In this document: positions 34,777 to 44,536 of the stretch, one piece after another
Layout: the number at the start of each line of letters is the position of its first letter
How positions within the stretch are numbered: position 1 is the first letter of the stretch
Program-made: the position numbers and the translations under genes
Notes under the pieces: generated by a model
Seen by the model: only the letters and a program-made list of their open reading frames with translations
Database searches by the model: none
Told to the model about the DNA's origin: nothing
NCBI RefSeq assembly: GCF_008298035.1
Contig: NZ_CP042910.1
Coordinates: 4,541,001-4,605,000, forward strand
Length of the DNA: 64,000 nucleotides
DNA from: Gimesia maris
Lineage (GTDB): Bacteria > Planctomycetota > Planctomycetia > Planctomycetales > Planctomycetaceae
Direction: 5' to 3'

Positions 34777-37700
34777 GACTCATCTTCTGGCTGCGTGTCG
34801 AGATGCTTCAGTTCTTCCTCTCTCAGCCTGGGAGCAAACCAGGGATAAATCGCCGGCACTACCAGAGAAGTCAGCAGAGTGGAAGTAATCAATCCCCCGA
34901 TCACCACGCTGGCCAGTGGTCGCTGCATTTCTGCACCGTCACTTTGTGAGAGTGCCATCGGCAGAAATCCGAGGCTGGCTACCATCGCGGTCATCAATAC
35001 AGGTCGTAATCTCGCCATGGCTGCCTGAAAGGTTGCATCAGACACGGGAACTCTATCTTTCGTGCGCAGGTTCTCAGCAGCACTGACCCAGACCAGGCCA
35101 TTCAGTACCGCTACCCCAAACAAGGCAATGAAACCCACACCTGCAGAAATACTGAATGGCATATCACGCAACGCCAGTGCGAACACACCACCAGAAGCTG
35201 CCATCGGGACTGCCAGAAATATCAGTAATGCCAGGCGTACCGATCGAAACGTAGTGTGCAGCAACAGAAAGATCAACAACAGTACAATCGGGGTGATGAT
35301 CACCAGTCGTCTGCTGGCAGACTGCAAATTTTCAAAATCTCCCCCCCAGCGAATTTCATAGCCATCAGGTAACTGAATGTGGTCCTGCACTGCCTGCTTG
35401 GCATCGGCCACAAAACTGGCGACGTCTCGCCCTCTGACATTGGCCTGAATAAATGTCCGTCGTCGATTCGACTCATGCTGTACCGCGGGAGGAGTCTCCT
35501 CAAACGTGATCTCAGCCAGTTCCTTCAAAGGAACCGGAGCACCGTTGGAACTGGAAACCGGCAACTGTTCAAGCAGACTGATTTTCTCACGCCAGCTTTG
35601 TGGAATCCTGACAATGACCGGAAATCTTGCACGCCCTTCAAAGATCAGCCCGACCTGATGCCCGCCTAATGACGACACGACATCCATCACGTTTTTGGCA
35701 TCCATTCCATTCCGTGCGAGTACATCCCATTTCGGTTCGATACGAATTGTCGGCAGGCTGGATTGAATATCTGCTTTGACATCTACAGCGCCGGGAACTT
35801 TTTTCAGTACCCGTTCGATCTCTTTCCCTTTAGTACTCAATATTTCCAGGTCATCACCATACAGCAACACGGCGACATCGGCTTTCACGCCTGCCACCAG
35901 TTCATCCACACGCATTTCAATCGGCTGAGTAAAACCAAAAGCGACACCGGGAATACTCTGATTTAATTCTGTTGACATTTTCTCAATGAGTTCATCACGT
36001 GTCTTAGGCTGAGGCCATTCTGCTTGAGGTTTCAGAATCACCCAGACATCGGTTTGATGTACTCCCATGACATCGTTCGCAATTTCAGGACGCCCGGTCT
36101 TTGAGAAGACTGTTTTGACTTCAGGATACCTGATCAACACTTTTTCAATCTGGGTCGACATTTCTACCGAACCTTCAATGGTTGCGCTGGGGAGCCTGAC
36201 CGCCTCTATCAGTAAATCTCCTTCTTCCAGGCGCGGCATGAACTCTGCGCCCAAGTTCCAGCCGACTGGCAGGCTGATCAAAAAGACCAGCAATGCGATC
36301 CCGACTGTCAGCCGGGGCCGACGGATCGTCCAGCTGACCAGAGGCCGGTAAATCCACTTTACCCAGCGGATCAAAAAGATTTCTTTCTCGGACATTTTCT
36401 TAGGGAGCGCCAGCGAAGCAAGGGCCGGCATCAATGTTAAAGACAGTACCAGTGATCCCGCTAGGGCAAACAAGACCGTTAATGCCATCGGACGAAACAG
36501 TTTTCCCTCGGTGCCCTGCAACGCCAGAATAGGTAAATAGACGACGGAAATAATCAGTTCGCCAAACATCGTTGGTTTTCGAACTTCGATTGCGGCATCG
36601 CGAATCACGGCCAGATACGATTTCCCAGACTGATTCATGGACAGACGGCGAATACAGTTTTCAACCATGATCACCGAACTGTCTACAATCAGGCCAAAGT
36701 CAATCGCTCCCAGGCTCATGAGACTGGCGGTAATTCCAGTCGCCGCCATCAGGTTTGTAGCAAACAACATGGAGAGAGGAATGGCCAATGCCACGATCAG
36801 TCCTGCTCGAAAACTACCCAGCATCACCAGCAGGACAATAATCACCAGGACCCCTCCTTCGACCAGATTGGTGAGCACAGTCCGCAAAGTACGACTGATC
36901 AGTGAAGAACGGTCGTAGGTAACTTCCAGCATCACTCCCGGGGGCAGTGTCTTCTCAATTTCTTCCAGGCGGGCCTTGGAGGCAGCCACAACCTCGCGTG
37001 AATTTTCTCCGATTAACATCATCACCAACCCCGTGACGGCTTCGCCACGTCCATCGCGTGTCACTGCCCCTTGCCTGGTCATTGGAGCGACTTTGACTTC
37101 TGCCACATCCCGAACCAGAATTGGCGTACTGTTCTTATCGTTGCGTACAAAGATATTTTCGATATCATGCTGATCTTTTAACAATGCCTGCCCACGAATA
37201 AATCGCTGTTCCTGATTATGAACAACATAGCCTCCCCCGGCGATTGAGTTGTTATCCTGTATCCGCTGAAACAGTTCACCCAGTGAAATCCCGTAGCTGT
37301 TAAGTCGATCTGGATTGGGCCGAACCTCAAACGTTTTATAAAAACCACCATGCGTGTTTATTTCGGTGACGCCCTGCACTTCACGCATTTTGGGCGCAAT
37401 TTCCCATTCGAGCATCGTTCGCAACTGCATCGGAGTGTAATTTTTGCCACGGACTTCGAACTGCAGAATCTCACCCAGTGCAGTTGTCAGCGGTCCCAGT
37501 TGCGGAGTTCCGTACCCCGGAGGTATGTCAGCAGAAACCATGGTAATACGCTCGGTGACCAGTTGACGCGCCCAGTAAATGTCGGTCCCTTCTTCGAAGA
37601 CAATCGTTACAACTGAGATACCAAACTTGGACACGCTGCGAACTTCTTCAACAGCAGGCAGTCCCCCCATAACCGTTTCCACGGGGTAGGTGACATATCG

Positions 37701-37886
37701 CTCCACTTCCACAGGCGAAAGAAAACCGGCATCGGTTACGACCTGCACCTGGACATTGGTCATGTCTGGCACCGCATCGATGGGAAGGTGAATCGCGGAA
37801 TAAATCCCGCCTGCTGCCATCAGAAATGTCAGAACCAGAATAATAAAACGGTTGGCCAGAGAAAATTCAATCAAACGCGAGAGCAT
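34773..37886 (-). CDS. CzcA-type heavy-metal RND efflux transporter
   Basis: 1037 residues, full length for HME-RND inner-membrane pumps, which use proton influx to expel metal ions from the periplasm or cytoplasm. TM1 (FIILVLTFLMAAGGIYSA), a large periplasmic loop, then TM4 with AIDFGLIVDSSVIMVEN. The DFG...D...VEN charge pattern matches the CzcA (Zn/Co/Cd/Ni) group rather than the CusA copper/silver group. The second half repeats the fold (FALALRDMPFSISAGVGFI, GVAVLNGLVWVSAAENLR). The adaptor gene is 54 bp upstream on the same strand. The last codon lies in a dispersed repeat. No outer-membrane channel gene is adjacent. Confidence 0.92.
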   Translation of the reverse strand: MLSRLIEFSLANRFIILVLTFLMAAGGIYSAIHLPIDAVPDMTNVQVQVVTDAGFLSPVEVERYVTYPVETVMGGLPAVEEVRSVSKFGISVVTIVFEEGTDIYWARQLVTERITMVSADIPPGYGTPQLGPLTTALGEILQFEVRGKNYTPMQLRTMLEWEIAPKMREVQGVTEINTHGGFYKTFEVRPNPDRLNSYGISLGELFQRIQDNNSIAGGGYVVHNQEQRFIRGQALLKDQHDIENIFVRNDKNSTPILVRDVAEVKVAPMTRQGAVTRDGRGEAVTGLVMMLIGENSREVVAASKARLEEIEKTLPPGVMLEVTYDRSSLISRTLRTVLTNLVEGGVLVIIVLLVMLGSFRAGLIVALAIPLSMLFATNLMAATGITASLMSLGAIDFGLIVDSSVIMVENCIRRLSMNQSGKSYLAVIRDAAIEVRKPTMFGELIISVVYLPILALQGTEGKLFRPMALTVLFALAGSLVLSLTLMPALASLALPKKMSEKEIFLIRWVKWIYRPLVSWTIRRPRLTVGIALLVFLISLPVGWNLGAEFMPRLEEGDLLIEAVRLPSATIEGSVEMSTQIEKVLIRYPEVKTVFSKTGRPEIANDVMGVHQTDVWVILKPQAEWPQPKTRDELIEKMSTELNQSIPGVAFGFTQPIEMRVDELVAGVKADVAVLLYGDDLEILSTKGKEIERVLKKVPGAVDVKADIQSSLPTIRIEPKWDVLARNGMDAKNVMDVVSSLGGHQVGLIFEGRARFPVIVRIPQSWREKISLLEQLPVSSSNGAPVPLKELAEITFEETPPAVQHESNRRRTFIQANVRGRDVASFVADAKQAVQDHIQLPDGYEIRWGGDFENLQSASRRLVIITPIVLLLIFLLLHTTFRSVRLALLIFLAVPMAASGGVFALALRDMPFSISAGVGFIALFGVAVLNGLVWVSAAENLRTKDRVPVSDATFQAAMARLRPVLMTAMVASLGFLPMALSQSDGAEMQRPLASVVIGGLITSTLLTSLVVPAIYPWFAPRLREEELKHLDTQPEDES

Positions 37887-37940
37887 CAGTTTTACTCCAT
37901 CAGAACACAGAAAAACAGAAAGAATGGGACCGCTGGAAAA

Positions 37941-39398
37941 CTACTCTTCTCTTTCCAGTAGCAGTTCGGACTTCAAGGTGAAAGCGCCGTCTTCTACGAC
38001 CTGCTCTCCCCCCTTGAGCCCCTTCTGAACTTCAACCCAATCCTCTGTTTTGAGTCCTGACTGAATATCGATGCGCCGGAATGATCTCTCCGACTCTTTG
38101 ACAAATACAAATTCCTGAGCCGCATCATCCAGTACTGATCGCGCAGGTACTGCAATCACATCTGCCTGCTGTTTGCCGGAAATGCGTACCTGAGCATACA
38201 TGCCTGGTCTGAGAATTCCGTCTGGATTTTTGAGTTCTGCGATTAAAGGGACTGAATTAGTGCTGGCTGATACCTGTCGTCCCAGATAGTGCAATCGTGC
38301 GGAAAAGGTTCGACCTGGAACAGCATTGACGGTTACGGTCAGATTCTGCCCTGTGTTTAATTCGATCGAGTTCCAGTCTGATTCCCTGATATCGGCAGCC
38401 ACCCAGAGGGTATCAGTCTGTGCGAGCGTAAACAGGGAATCAGCACGATTTAACCGTTCGGACTGACTGAAGGTTCTCTCTTCAATCGTTCCGGTAAACG
38501 GAGCGATAATTTCCAGCCGCGATAACTTTTCTGCTGCTTTTAATTCGGCATTATTAAGATCTACCGCACAGCCCACCAGTGATTCCAGATGCTGGCGACT
38601 GATCGTCATACGATTATCCGCGTCATTCAGGTCAGCTAACCCCTGGTCCCTTTCCAGTTTGACATCATAGATTGACTGTTCACATAACGCTTTTAAAGCG
38701 GCCCTGGTTTCCTGGACATCAGCTTCGCGCATCTGGATTGTCTGTTGTGAAATTGCTCCTGATTTGGCCAGGGGAGCCGTTTTTTTATTGATCGTTTCTG
38801 CCAGTAAATAACGCGTATAGGCCGGTAATAACTGGGATCGATAACTCCCCAGTTTTTTGTCAGTGAATTGAGCTTCAACGTCATCCATTGCCTGATGGCT
38901 TAACAGGGCGTCGACCAGTTTCTGAACATTATTCTGGATCGCTGATTTCCAGTCATACTGTTTCCTTACCAGTTGGTAATCTGCGATCCTCTGTAACAGA
39001 TCAGCCCGTGCGGTCCCGATTTCCCTGCTGTTCAAAACTGCCAGTACCTGCCCTGACTGAACGATGTCTCCCGGTTTGACCCGAACTTCTACCAGGATCC
39101 CCTCGGTCGGTGCCTTAACAGCAACATGCTTACGGTCATCGTATTGCAGGCGTCCGGGTACGACCCGGGTCTGATTCAATTTCTGCCGTTTTACTGGAGA
39201 CACAGTTAAATGAATCGCTTTCATCTTCTCACTGGAAAGCGAGACCTCTGCAGTTTCGAATTCCTCAATAGTACTCTCTTCTGCTGGTACTTCAGTTTTG
39301 ATGAAGCGATCTGCAGCCTGTGGCCATACTTTCCAGAGTATTCCAGTACCAGCAACCAGAATGACAGTTGCCAGGATTAATTGATTCTGAATTTTCAT
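37941..39398 (-). CDS. RND efflux periplasmic adaptor (membrane fusion protein)
   Basis: 485 residues with an N-terminal membrane anchor (LILATVILVAGTGILWKV). It has the lipoyl half-motifs (APTEGILVEVRVKPGDIVQ and APFTGTIEERTFSQSERL), an alpha-helical hairpin between them (about 150-290), and a C-terminal beta-barrel (TLWVAADIRESDWNSIE) and membrane-proximal domain. It bridges the CzcA-type pump to an outer-membrane channel. It lies 54 bp upstream of the pump gene and is co-transcribed. There is no His-rich metal-binding N-terminus, so metal loading may fall to the His-rich protein encoded upstream. Confidence 0.9.
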   Translation of the reverse strand: MKIQNQLILATVILVAGTGILWKVWPQAADRFIKTEVPAEESTIEEFETAEVSLSSEKMKAIHLTVSPVKRQKLNQTRVVPGRLQYDDRKHVAVKAPTEGILVEVRVKPGDIVQSGQVLAVLNSREIGTARADLLQRIADYQLVRKQYDWKSAIQNNVQKLVDALLSHQAMDDVEAQFTDKKLGSYRSQLLPAYTRYLLAETINKKTAPLAKSGAISQQTIQMREADVQETRAALKALCEQSIYDVKLERDQGLADLNDADNRMTISRQHLESLVGCAVDLNNAELKAAEKLSRLEIIAPFTGTIEERTFSQSERLNRADSLFTLAQTDTLWVAADIRESDWNSIELNTGQNLTVTVNAVPGRTFSARLHYLGRQVSASTNSVPLIAELKNPDGILRPGMYAQVRISGKQQADVIAVPARSVLDDAAQEFVFVKESERSFRRIDIQSGLKTEDWVEVQKGLKGGEQVVEDGAFTLKSELLLEREE

Positions 39399-39521
39399 GT
39401 TTCTTCTCCCGAATCGACGGAAATGAGAGAGGAATTATGCTGAGCTTAGAATGTCATAAAAGAATTCTGCGCATAATCCCGCTGTTAAAACGAGACGTCG
39501 TTTACTCAGAGAGAAACAGAA

Positions 39522-40022
39522 TCAGCAAAGAGAAATACTGATCAGATCATGAAGGGATCGCTGCTGGAACGCCTGCATGAAATGCAGGCTAGTCGCCTTG
39601 TCCCCGCGAACCGGGAGAGCTTGATTCTTTTGAACTTCGTGTTCAGTCATTGCAGCCAGAGTTGTTAACGACAGCAACTGATCTGCAGCGAGGTTTGCAC
39701 AGGCAGGAAGTGAATGAGCAGATTCACCCACGATAAAATGATGCTGTGCGGGAAACTTCTGCTCCAGGGGATTATTGCAATTGTCCGTTCCAAAATAGAT
39801 AAAATGCAGATGCCAGCCCTGCTCGCTTGAATCAGGAATTCCGTGAAACTCCTGGAGATGGGAAGGTAACCAGCTTCCCTGATCTGCTCCCAGAGCCAGA
39901 TCATGATTATGGATCCAGGGAAAAGGCAGATTCCACAACGAAAGCAGAAGACAGGCGCGAATCAATAATCGCGTCGTCCAGTGTAACTGCAATTCGTAAT
40001 TTATAATGGAATTAATTTGCAC
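39522..40022 (-). CDS. His-rich protein linked to metal efflux genes
   Basis: 166 residues. The frame starts at a GTG (40022) with no visible SD, and no better start exists. One hydrophobic segment lies near the N-terminus (LLIRACLLLSLWNLPFPW), followed by a His/Cys/Asp-rich stretch (WIHNHDL, FHGIPDSS, WHLHFIYFGTDNCN, AQHHFIVGESAHSLPAC). It sits 123 bp upstream of the adaptor gene on the same strand. I recognise no family. The composition and position suggest a metal-binding accessory or sensor in the periplasm, but this is inference. Confidence 0.6.
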   Translation of the reverse strand: MQINSIINYELQLHWTTRLLIRACLLLSLWNLPFPWIHNHDLALGADQGSWLPSHLQEFHGIPDSSEQGWHLHFIYFGTDNCNNPLEQKFPAQHHFIVGESAHSLPACANLAADQLLSLTTLAAMTEHEVQKNQALPVRGDKATSLHFMQAFQQRSLHDLISISLC

Positions 40023-40153
40023 GGTGAGAGGATCAGTTAAGGGAATTTAACAGGAGAACATCAGGCAGGATATCTGCGACTCAGGCACAGATACTAAATT
40101 ATTCGTACAAGTGGGTAATTTTGTCAAGTAAATTCTCTGCCATCGACTAAAAC

Positions 40154-40276
40154 TTATTCGACAAGAGATTGAATCTCATCAGCCCGTCGAGACAGAATCT
40201 CTGCTGCATAGAACAGATTATCAGCTCCCCACCCCATTCTGATCGTAGCCGCTGTAGAGCAGTCTGGGGAACTCAT
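40154..40276 (-). CDS. Candidate 40-residue protein
   Basis: A minus-strand ATG frame, MGWGADNLFYAAEILSRRAD in its second half, ending SLVE. Its amphipathic, coding-like pattern stands out from the surrounding DNA. The frame stays open upstream to about 40347 without another ATG. No SD is seen. It lies between the efflux cluster and the mechanosensitive channel gene. It could be a true mini-gene, the end of a decayed gene, or part of a repeat family. Confidence 0.3.
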   Translation of the reverse strand: MSSPDCSTAATIRMGWGADNLFYAAEILSRRADEIQSLVE

Positions 40277-40307
40277 TTTTGGTTCAAGGAGAGTGAATCC
40301 CCCTGAG

Positions 40308-40355
40308 GGAATGAGCGAATCAGCCGGGCCTTCTGATCCCGCCTTGCTCTATTCC
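40308..40355. other. Strong hairpin with pseudoknot potential
   Basis: GGAATGAGC (40308-40316) pairs with GCTCTATTCC (40346-40355) in nine pairs with one bulged T. Inside, ATCAG (40319-40323) pairs with CTGAT (40333-40337), and loop CGGG (40325-40328) can pair with CCCG (40338-40341), forming an H-type pseudoknot. There is no T-run, so it is not a terminator. It lies about 85 bp upstream of the MscS start on the plus strand, or upstream of the efflux operon on the minus strand. Confidence 0.45.
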
Positions 40356-40438
40356 ACAGGAAACTACTAAACTGGGCTGCACTGTATTATTAAAAGTCTG
40401 CCAAACCAGCTTAATCTATTTGAGAAACTTAATATCGT

Positions 40439-43400
40439 ATGTCTGCACGTTCTGATTTGCTGAAATCACTTTCAATACCTTTCATCTGTCTGTCGCTCAT
40501 ACTGTATTTGAGCGTCCGGGTTGAAGGACAGACGCCGGACAGTTCCTCTGTACCTACCCCACCCCCATCAACGCCCGCTCCTGCAACAACAGCGCAAACA
40601 CCAACGGTCACCAGCGATACCGTTCAAAAGCGGATTGAACAGCTCAAAGAGGTCAAAGATCTTTCTGAAGAAAACCAGAAGAAAGCACTCGATTTTTATA
40701 ATCAGTCTCTGAACAACCTCAAAAAAACAGCCGACTTTCAGGCTGACGCCACCAAGTATTCAACGCTTGCCCAGAATGCGATGCAGCGTCTGGAAGAAAA
40801 AAAGGCTGAAATTGAGAACCTGAATAAAAAACCGGCTCCCACATTCACTGAGAACCAGACTCTCCCCCAGTTGGAGCAGTTACTGGTTCAGGAAGAAGCA
40901 GAGTTGGAACAGGACAAAACCGCTGCTTCCAGTTGGGATGAAGAAATTGCACGCCGGTCAAATCGCCAGAAAGAAGTGTTAACCCGGGCGACCGAACTGG
41001 ATGACAGAATCAGTGAACTGGAAAAACAGCTGAAGCTGCCTGTTCCCGCAGACGAACCTGCCGCTGTCACTGATGCCAGACGAATGGAACTCTTCACCCG
41101 TTTAAATATGCGAAAAGCGGAAAAACCCGCGTTAAGGAACGAACTGACTGCCTACGAGGCAGAAGAAAATATCGGATTCCCACGCACCAATCAGGATTTC
41201 TTAAAACTCGAAGTCAAAAAACAGACTGAGTTAGTTGACGCGTTAAAGTCTCAGATCAAGCAGCTGCGTAATCGTGAAGCAGCCATGCGGGTGAAAGAAG
41301 CAAAACGACAGGTTTTCAAAACAAATCCTCTGCTGCAGCCACTCGCAGAGAAAAATCAGAACTACGCCGAAGAAATCGTTGCCCTCAATAAAAAAATCGA
41401 GTCAACCGATAAAAAATACTCGCAAACGACAAAGATTCTCGAAGATCTTAAAAAGCAGTTTGACCAGACCAAGGCAAAAGAAGAGTTGATTGGTCTCACC
41501 GGGCCGATTGGCTTAATGCTCCGCAATCAGCAGGCGAATCTGCCCGATATTGAAAACCGAATACAGGACATCGAAAAATACAGCAAAACGATAGATCAAG
41601 TCAATTTGAAAGGGTTTGAGCTCGACGAAGCCTGGGATGATTTCCCTTCCGTCGATGAGGTATTTGATGAAATCCGTGATAACAGTCAGCATGAACTGAC
41701 AGAAGAAGAGGAACTTAATCTCAAAAATGTTATTGAGGAAACGCTCAGCACGCAAAAAGAATACTTAGACACACTCATTCGCAGCAATAAAAGCTACTTC
41801 TCCAAACTGCTCGACATCTATACGACCGAACAACAACTGGTTAAAGAGACGGAAAAATATTCAGATTACATCCAGGAACGAATTTTCTGGATCAAAAGCT
41901 CGCCTCCGATCTCATTTTCTGAAATCAAACAGACCTCCAGCACACTCAGGTGGCTTTTCTCACCGACGCACTGGAAACAGCTCTTCATCGCTGTCCAACA
42001 GGATGTCGTCAGCAATCCTGTCATTTACTTCACAGCAGTTTTCTGTTTTCTCAGCCTGTTGTATCTGGCTTACAATGTGCGCCAGCAGCTACGGATTATT
42101 AACAAAGAAATCATCCGCAGCAGTTTTCGTAAATTTGGTATTACCGCGCGCGTTGCATTTCTTACCCTGTTCATTGCGATTGTCTGGCCTGGCTTTATCT
42201 GGTTCATCGCCTGGCGCGTGGGCAGCCATCCTGATGTTCCTCCTTTTGTCAAAGCCGTGGATAACAGCCTGCGCCAGGTAGGCTGGCTGCTTTTCTTCTG
42301 GGAACTCATCAGACAGATCTGTCGTCCCCTCGGTCTGGGTGAATCCCATTTTGGCTGGTATAAACAGACGGTACTCTATGTTCGTAAAAACATCCGCTGG
42401 GTCATCCCTTTTTCCATTCCCCTGTTGTTCATTACGCTACTGCTGCAGGGAAAAGAAGTAGACCGTACACAGGACCTGCTGGAACGTTTATTTTTTACCG
42501 CGCTGCTGGTTGTCTATACAATTTTTGCCAGACGTGTTTTCCACCCGCGTTCCGGGCTGTTTCAGTCCATCATGAATTACAACCATGAAGTCTGGTACGA
42601 CCGACTGAAGTATGTAGTCTATTTTCTTACCTTATTTGTCCCCTGCTTACTGATCTTCCTGGCTCTGATTGGTTTCTACTTCACCGCCATGAGCCTGTTT
42701 CACCTGATCTTTCTGACGCTCTGGCTGTTTCTGGTTGTCGTTCTGTTCCGGGCAATTTTATTACGCTGGATCCTGATTCACCACCGTAAACTCAGTTACC
42801 AGCAGAATCAGGAACGAATGGATGCCATCCGCAAGGAATCGCTTGAGTCCAGTTCAGAGACAAATATAGCTGGTATTACTACTGAAGAAGAGAACCCCGC
42901 AGACCTTACCAAGATCTCCGCGCAAATCAAAAAACTGGTAAATGCCAGTATGGTGGTTATTCTGCTGGTGGGGGCATTCTGGATCTGGGGGGATACCCTG
43001 CCCGCCTTCAACTGGCTGGATAGTGGCGACTACAAAGTCTGGACCACCACAGTAGAGGTGGTCGGCGATGATGGCAAAATTATAGAACGATTGGAACCGG
43101 TCACTTACCTCGACTTTGGAATCGCAATCATCCTTGCTGTGTTTGCCATAGTGGCGACGAACAATGCACCCGGTCTGCTGGAGTTTCTGGTCCTGCAGCG
43201 ATTACCACTCGACGCTTCGGTCAAATACGCGATCACCACACTCGCCCGCTACTTTGTCTCGCTAATAGGAATCTTCGTGGTCTTCTCGACCATGGGGATT
43301 GGCTGGACAAAACTGCAATGGCTGGCGACCGCATTAACCTTCGGCCTCGGTTTCGGGCTTCAGGAAATCTTTGCGAATTTTGTTTCTGGCCTGATTCTGC

Positions 43401-43951
43401 TGATTGAACGTCCGATCCGTGTTGGTGATATCATCACCGTCGACGAGATCACCGGGATCGTTTCCAGAATTCGCATGCGTGCCACCACAATCACCAACTG
43501 GGACCGCAAGGAATATATTGTCCCGAACCGTGATTTCATTACCGGTAAACTCCTCAACTGGACTTTAACCGATTCTGTAAACCGTATCACCATCACCGTG
43601 GGTGTGGCGTATGGTTCAGACACAAATCATGCCTCTGATATCGCTTTAAAAATTCTCATGGATCATCCGCTGATTCTGGAAGACCCGCCACCAAGTATTA
43701 CGTTTGAATCCTTCGGGGACAGTACCTTAAACCTGATACTGCGGGCCTATCTGCCGGATCTGGAAAAACGTCTGGTTGTGATTCATCAAATCCATACATC
43801 CATCCATGAACAATACGCCAAGGCAGGAATCGAAATTGCCTTTCCTCAACGGGACATTCACTTATACTACGAAAACCAGTCGAGTCTGGTGCCGCCACCG
43901 AATCTGGATTCGGCTGAACCAGAATCCCCTAATCCGGATCATCAAAAATAG
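40439..43951 (+). CDS. Large MscS-family mechanosensitive channel (MscK-like)
   Basis: 1170 residues. A signal peptide (FICLSLILYLSVRVEG) is followed by a Pro/Thr-rich segment, about 400 residues of periplasmic coiled coil (30-480), then multiple TM helices from about 530 (FTAVFCFLSLLYLAYNV onward). The C-terminal MscS core begins near 960: pore helix TALTFGLGFGLQEIFANFVSG, the beta domain ERPIRVGDIITV, and WDRKEYIVPNRDFITGKLLNW. Such long relatives of MscK release solutes when membrane tension rises. No SD is evident at the ATG. The upstream 400 bp holds a strong RNA-like hairpin that could affect expression. Confidence 0.93.
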   Translation: MSARSDLLKSLSIPFICLSLILYLSVRVEGQTPDSSSVPTPPPSTPAPATTAQTPTVTSDTVQKRIEQLKEVKDLSEENQKKALDFYNQSLNNLKKTADFQADATKYSTLAQNAMQRLEEKKAEIENLNKKPAPTFTENQTLPQLEQLLVQEEAELEQDKTAASSWDEEIARRSNRQKEVLTRATELDDRISELEKQLKLPVPADEPAAVTDARRMELFTRLNMRKAEKPALRNELTAYEAEENIGFPRTNQDFLKLEVKKQTELVDALKSQIKQLRNREAAMRVKEAKRQVFKTNPLLQPLAEKNQNYAEEIVALNKKIESTDKKYSQTTKILEDLKKQFDQTKAKEELIGLTGPIGLMLRNQQANLPDIENRIQDIEKYSKTIDQVNLKGFELDEAWDDFPSVDEVFDEIRDNSQHELTEEEELNLKNVIEETLSTQKEYLDTLIRSNKSYFSKLLDIYTTEQQLVKETEKYSDYIQERIFWIKSSPPISFSEIKQTSSTLRWLFSPTHWKQLFIAVQQDVVSNPVIYFTAVFCFLSLLYLAYNVRQQLRIINKEIIRSSFRKFGITARVAFLTLFIAIVWPGFIWFIAWRVGSHPDVPPFVKAVDNSLRQVGWLLFFWELIRQICRPLGLGESHFGWYKQTVLYVRKNIRWVIPFSIPLLFITLLLQGKEVDRTQDLLERLFFTALLVVYTIFARRVFHPRSGLFQSIMNYNHEVWYDRLKYVVYFLTLFVPCLLIFLALIGFYFTAMSLFHLIFLTLWLFLVVVLFRAILLRWILIHHRKLSYQQNQERMDAIRKESLESSSETNIAGITTEEENPADLTKISAQIKKLVNASMVVILLVGAFWIWGDTLPAFNWLDSGDYKVWTTTVEVVGDDGKIIERLEPVTYLDFGIAIILAVFAIVATNNAPGLLEFLVLQRLPLDASVKYAITTLARYFVSLIGIFVVFSTMGIGWTKLQWLATALTFGLGFGLQEIFANFVSGLILLIERPIRVGDIITVDEITGIVSRIRMRATTITNWDRKEYIVPNRDFITGKLLNWTLTDSVNRITITVGVAYGSDTNHASDIALKILMDHPLILEDPPPSITFESFGDSTLNLILRAYLPDLEKRLVVIHQIHTSIHEQYAKAGIEIAFPQRDIHLYYENQSSLVPPPNLDSAEPESPNPDHQK

Positions 43952-43969
43952 CTGGCACTCAGCCATTCT

Positions 43970-44419
43970 TCACAACAGTTTTGCAACAAAGATTCCCTTA
44001 ATGACTGCCGCGATCTGACCGTTCACTTTGACGGTTGATTCCAACGTAATTCGTCCGCGACGTTTTCGCTGAAGACTGGCATGAAATGGCGTCCATACAC
44101 CTTCGCCAGGCAGCGGACACTCTGCAATGAAATCGGCTTCAATCGGCTTTAAAAACTCGATTTCACTTTTCTGGATAACGATTTTGTAATTCGGTTGATC
44201 AACTCTGAGTTTTAGATGAATCAAAGTCCAGCCTGCCAGAATTCCCAGGCTCGCAATGCTGCCCCCAAAGGCGGTTTCCTGGTGGTTCAGATTGGGAACC
44301 AGTTTCGCACTCAGTTTCAGTGAACCATCTGTTACAGGCAATACGCTGAACTGCATGGCACGTGTTACCGGAATATGCTGATGCAAGTAAGCAGTCACTT
44401 CCTCAACATCGAATTCCAT
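43970..44419 (-). CDS. Thioesterase (hotdog-fold, YiiD C-terminal type) protein
   Basis: 149 residues from the ATG at 44419, preferred because AAGGAA lies just upstream; a longer TTG frame to 44473 adds only unconserved residues. YLHQHIPVTRAM, LVPNLNHQETAFGGSIASLG and ILAGWTLIHLKL match the stand-alone YiiD_C/DUF4442-like hotdog domain. Such proteins may hydrolyse acyl-CoA or other thioesters; the substrate is unknown. The gene is convergent with the MscS gene, with an 18-bp gap. Confidence 0.82.
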   Translation of the reverse strand: MEFDVEEVTAYLHQHIPVTRAMQFSVLPVTDGSLKLSAKLVPNLNHQETAFGGSIASLGILAGWTLIHLKLRVDQPNYKIVIQKSEIEFLKPIEADFIAECPLPGEGVWTPFHASLQRKRRGRITLESTVKVNGQIAAVIKGIFVAKLL

Positions 44420-44536
44420 CACTGTTCCTTCCAGACAGACACACATCACATTCAGAAATCGTTTCTGAATCAATAGTGATCTATCATCGAAGAAAACACA
44501 AGCGTTAGAGGATCCAGTGTACTATTGACTTCAGCC

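Noticed and set aside
40261-40360. Cyclic-di-AMP, cobalamin or Mn riboswitch
   Set aside because: A few short words fit, but the conserved cores of these classes are absent.
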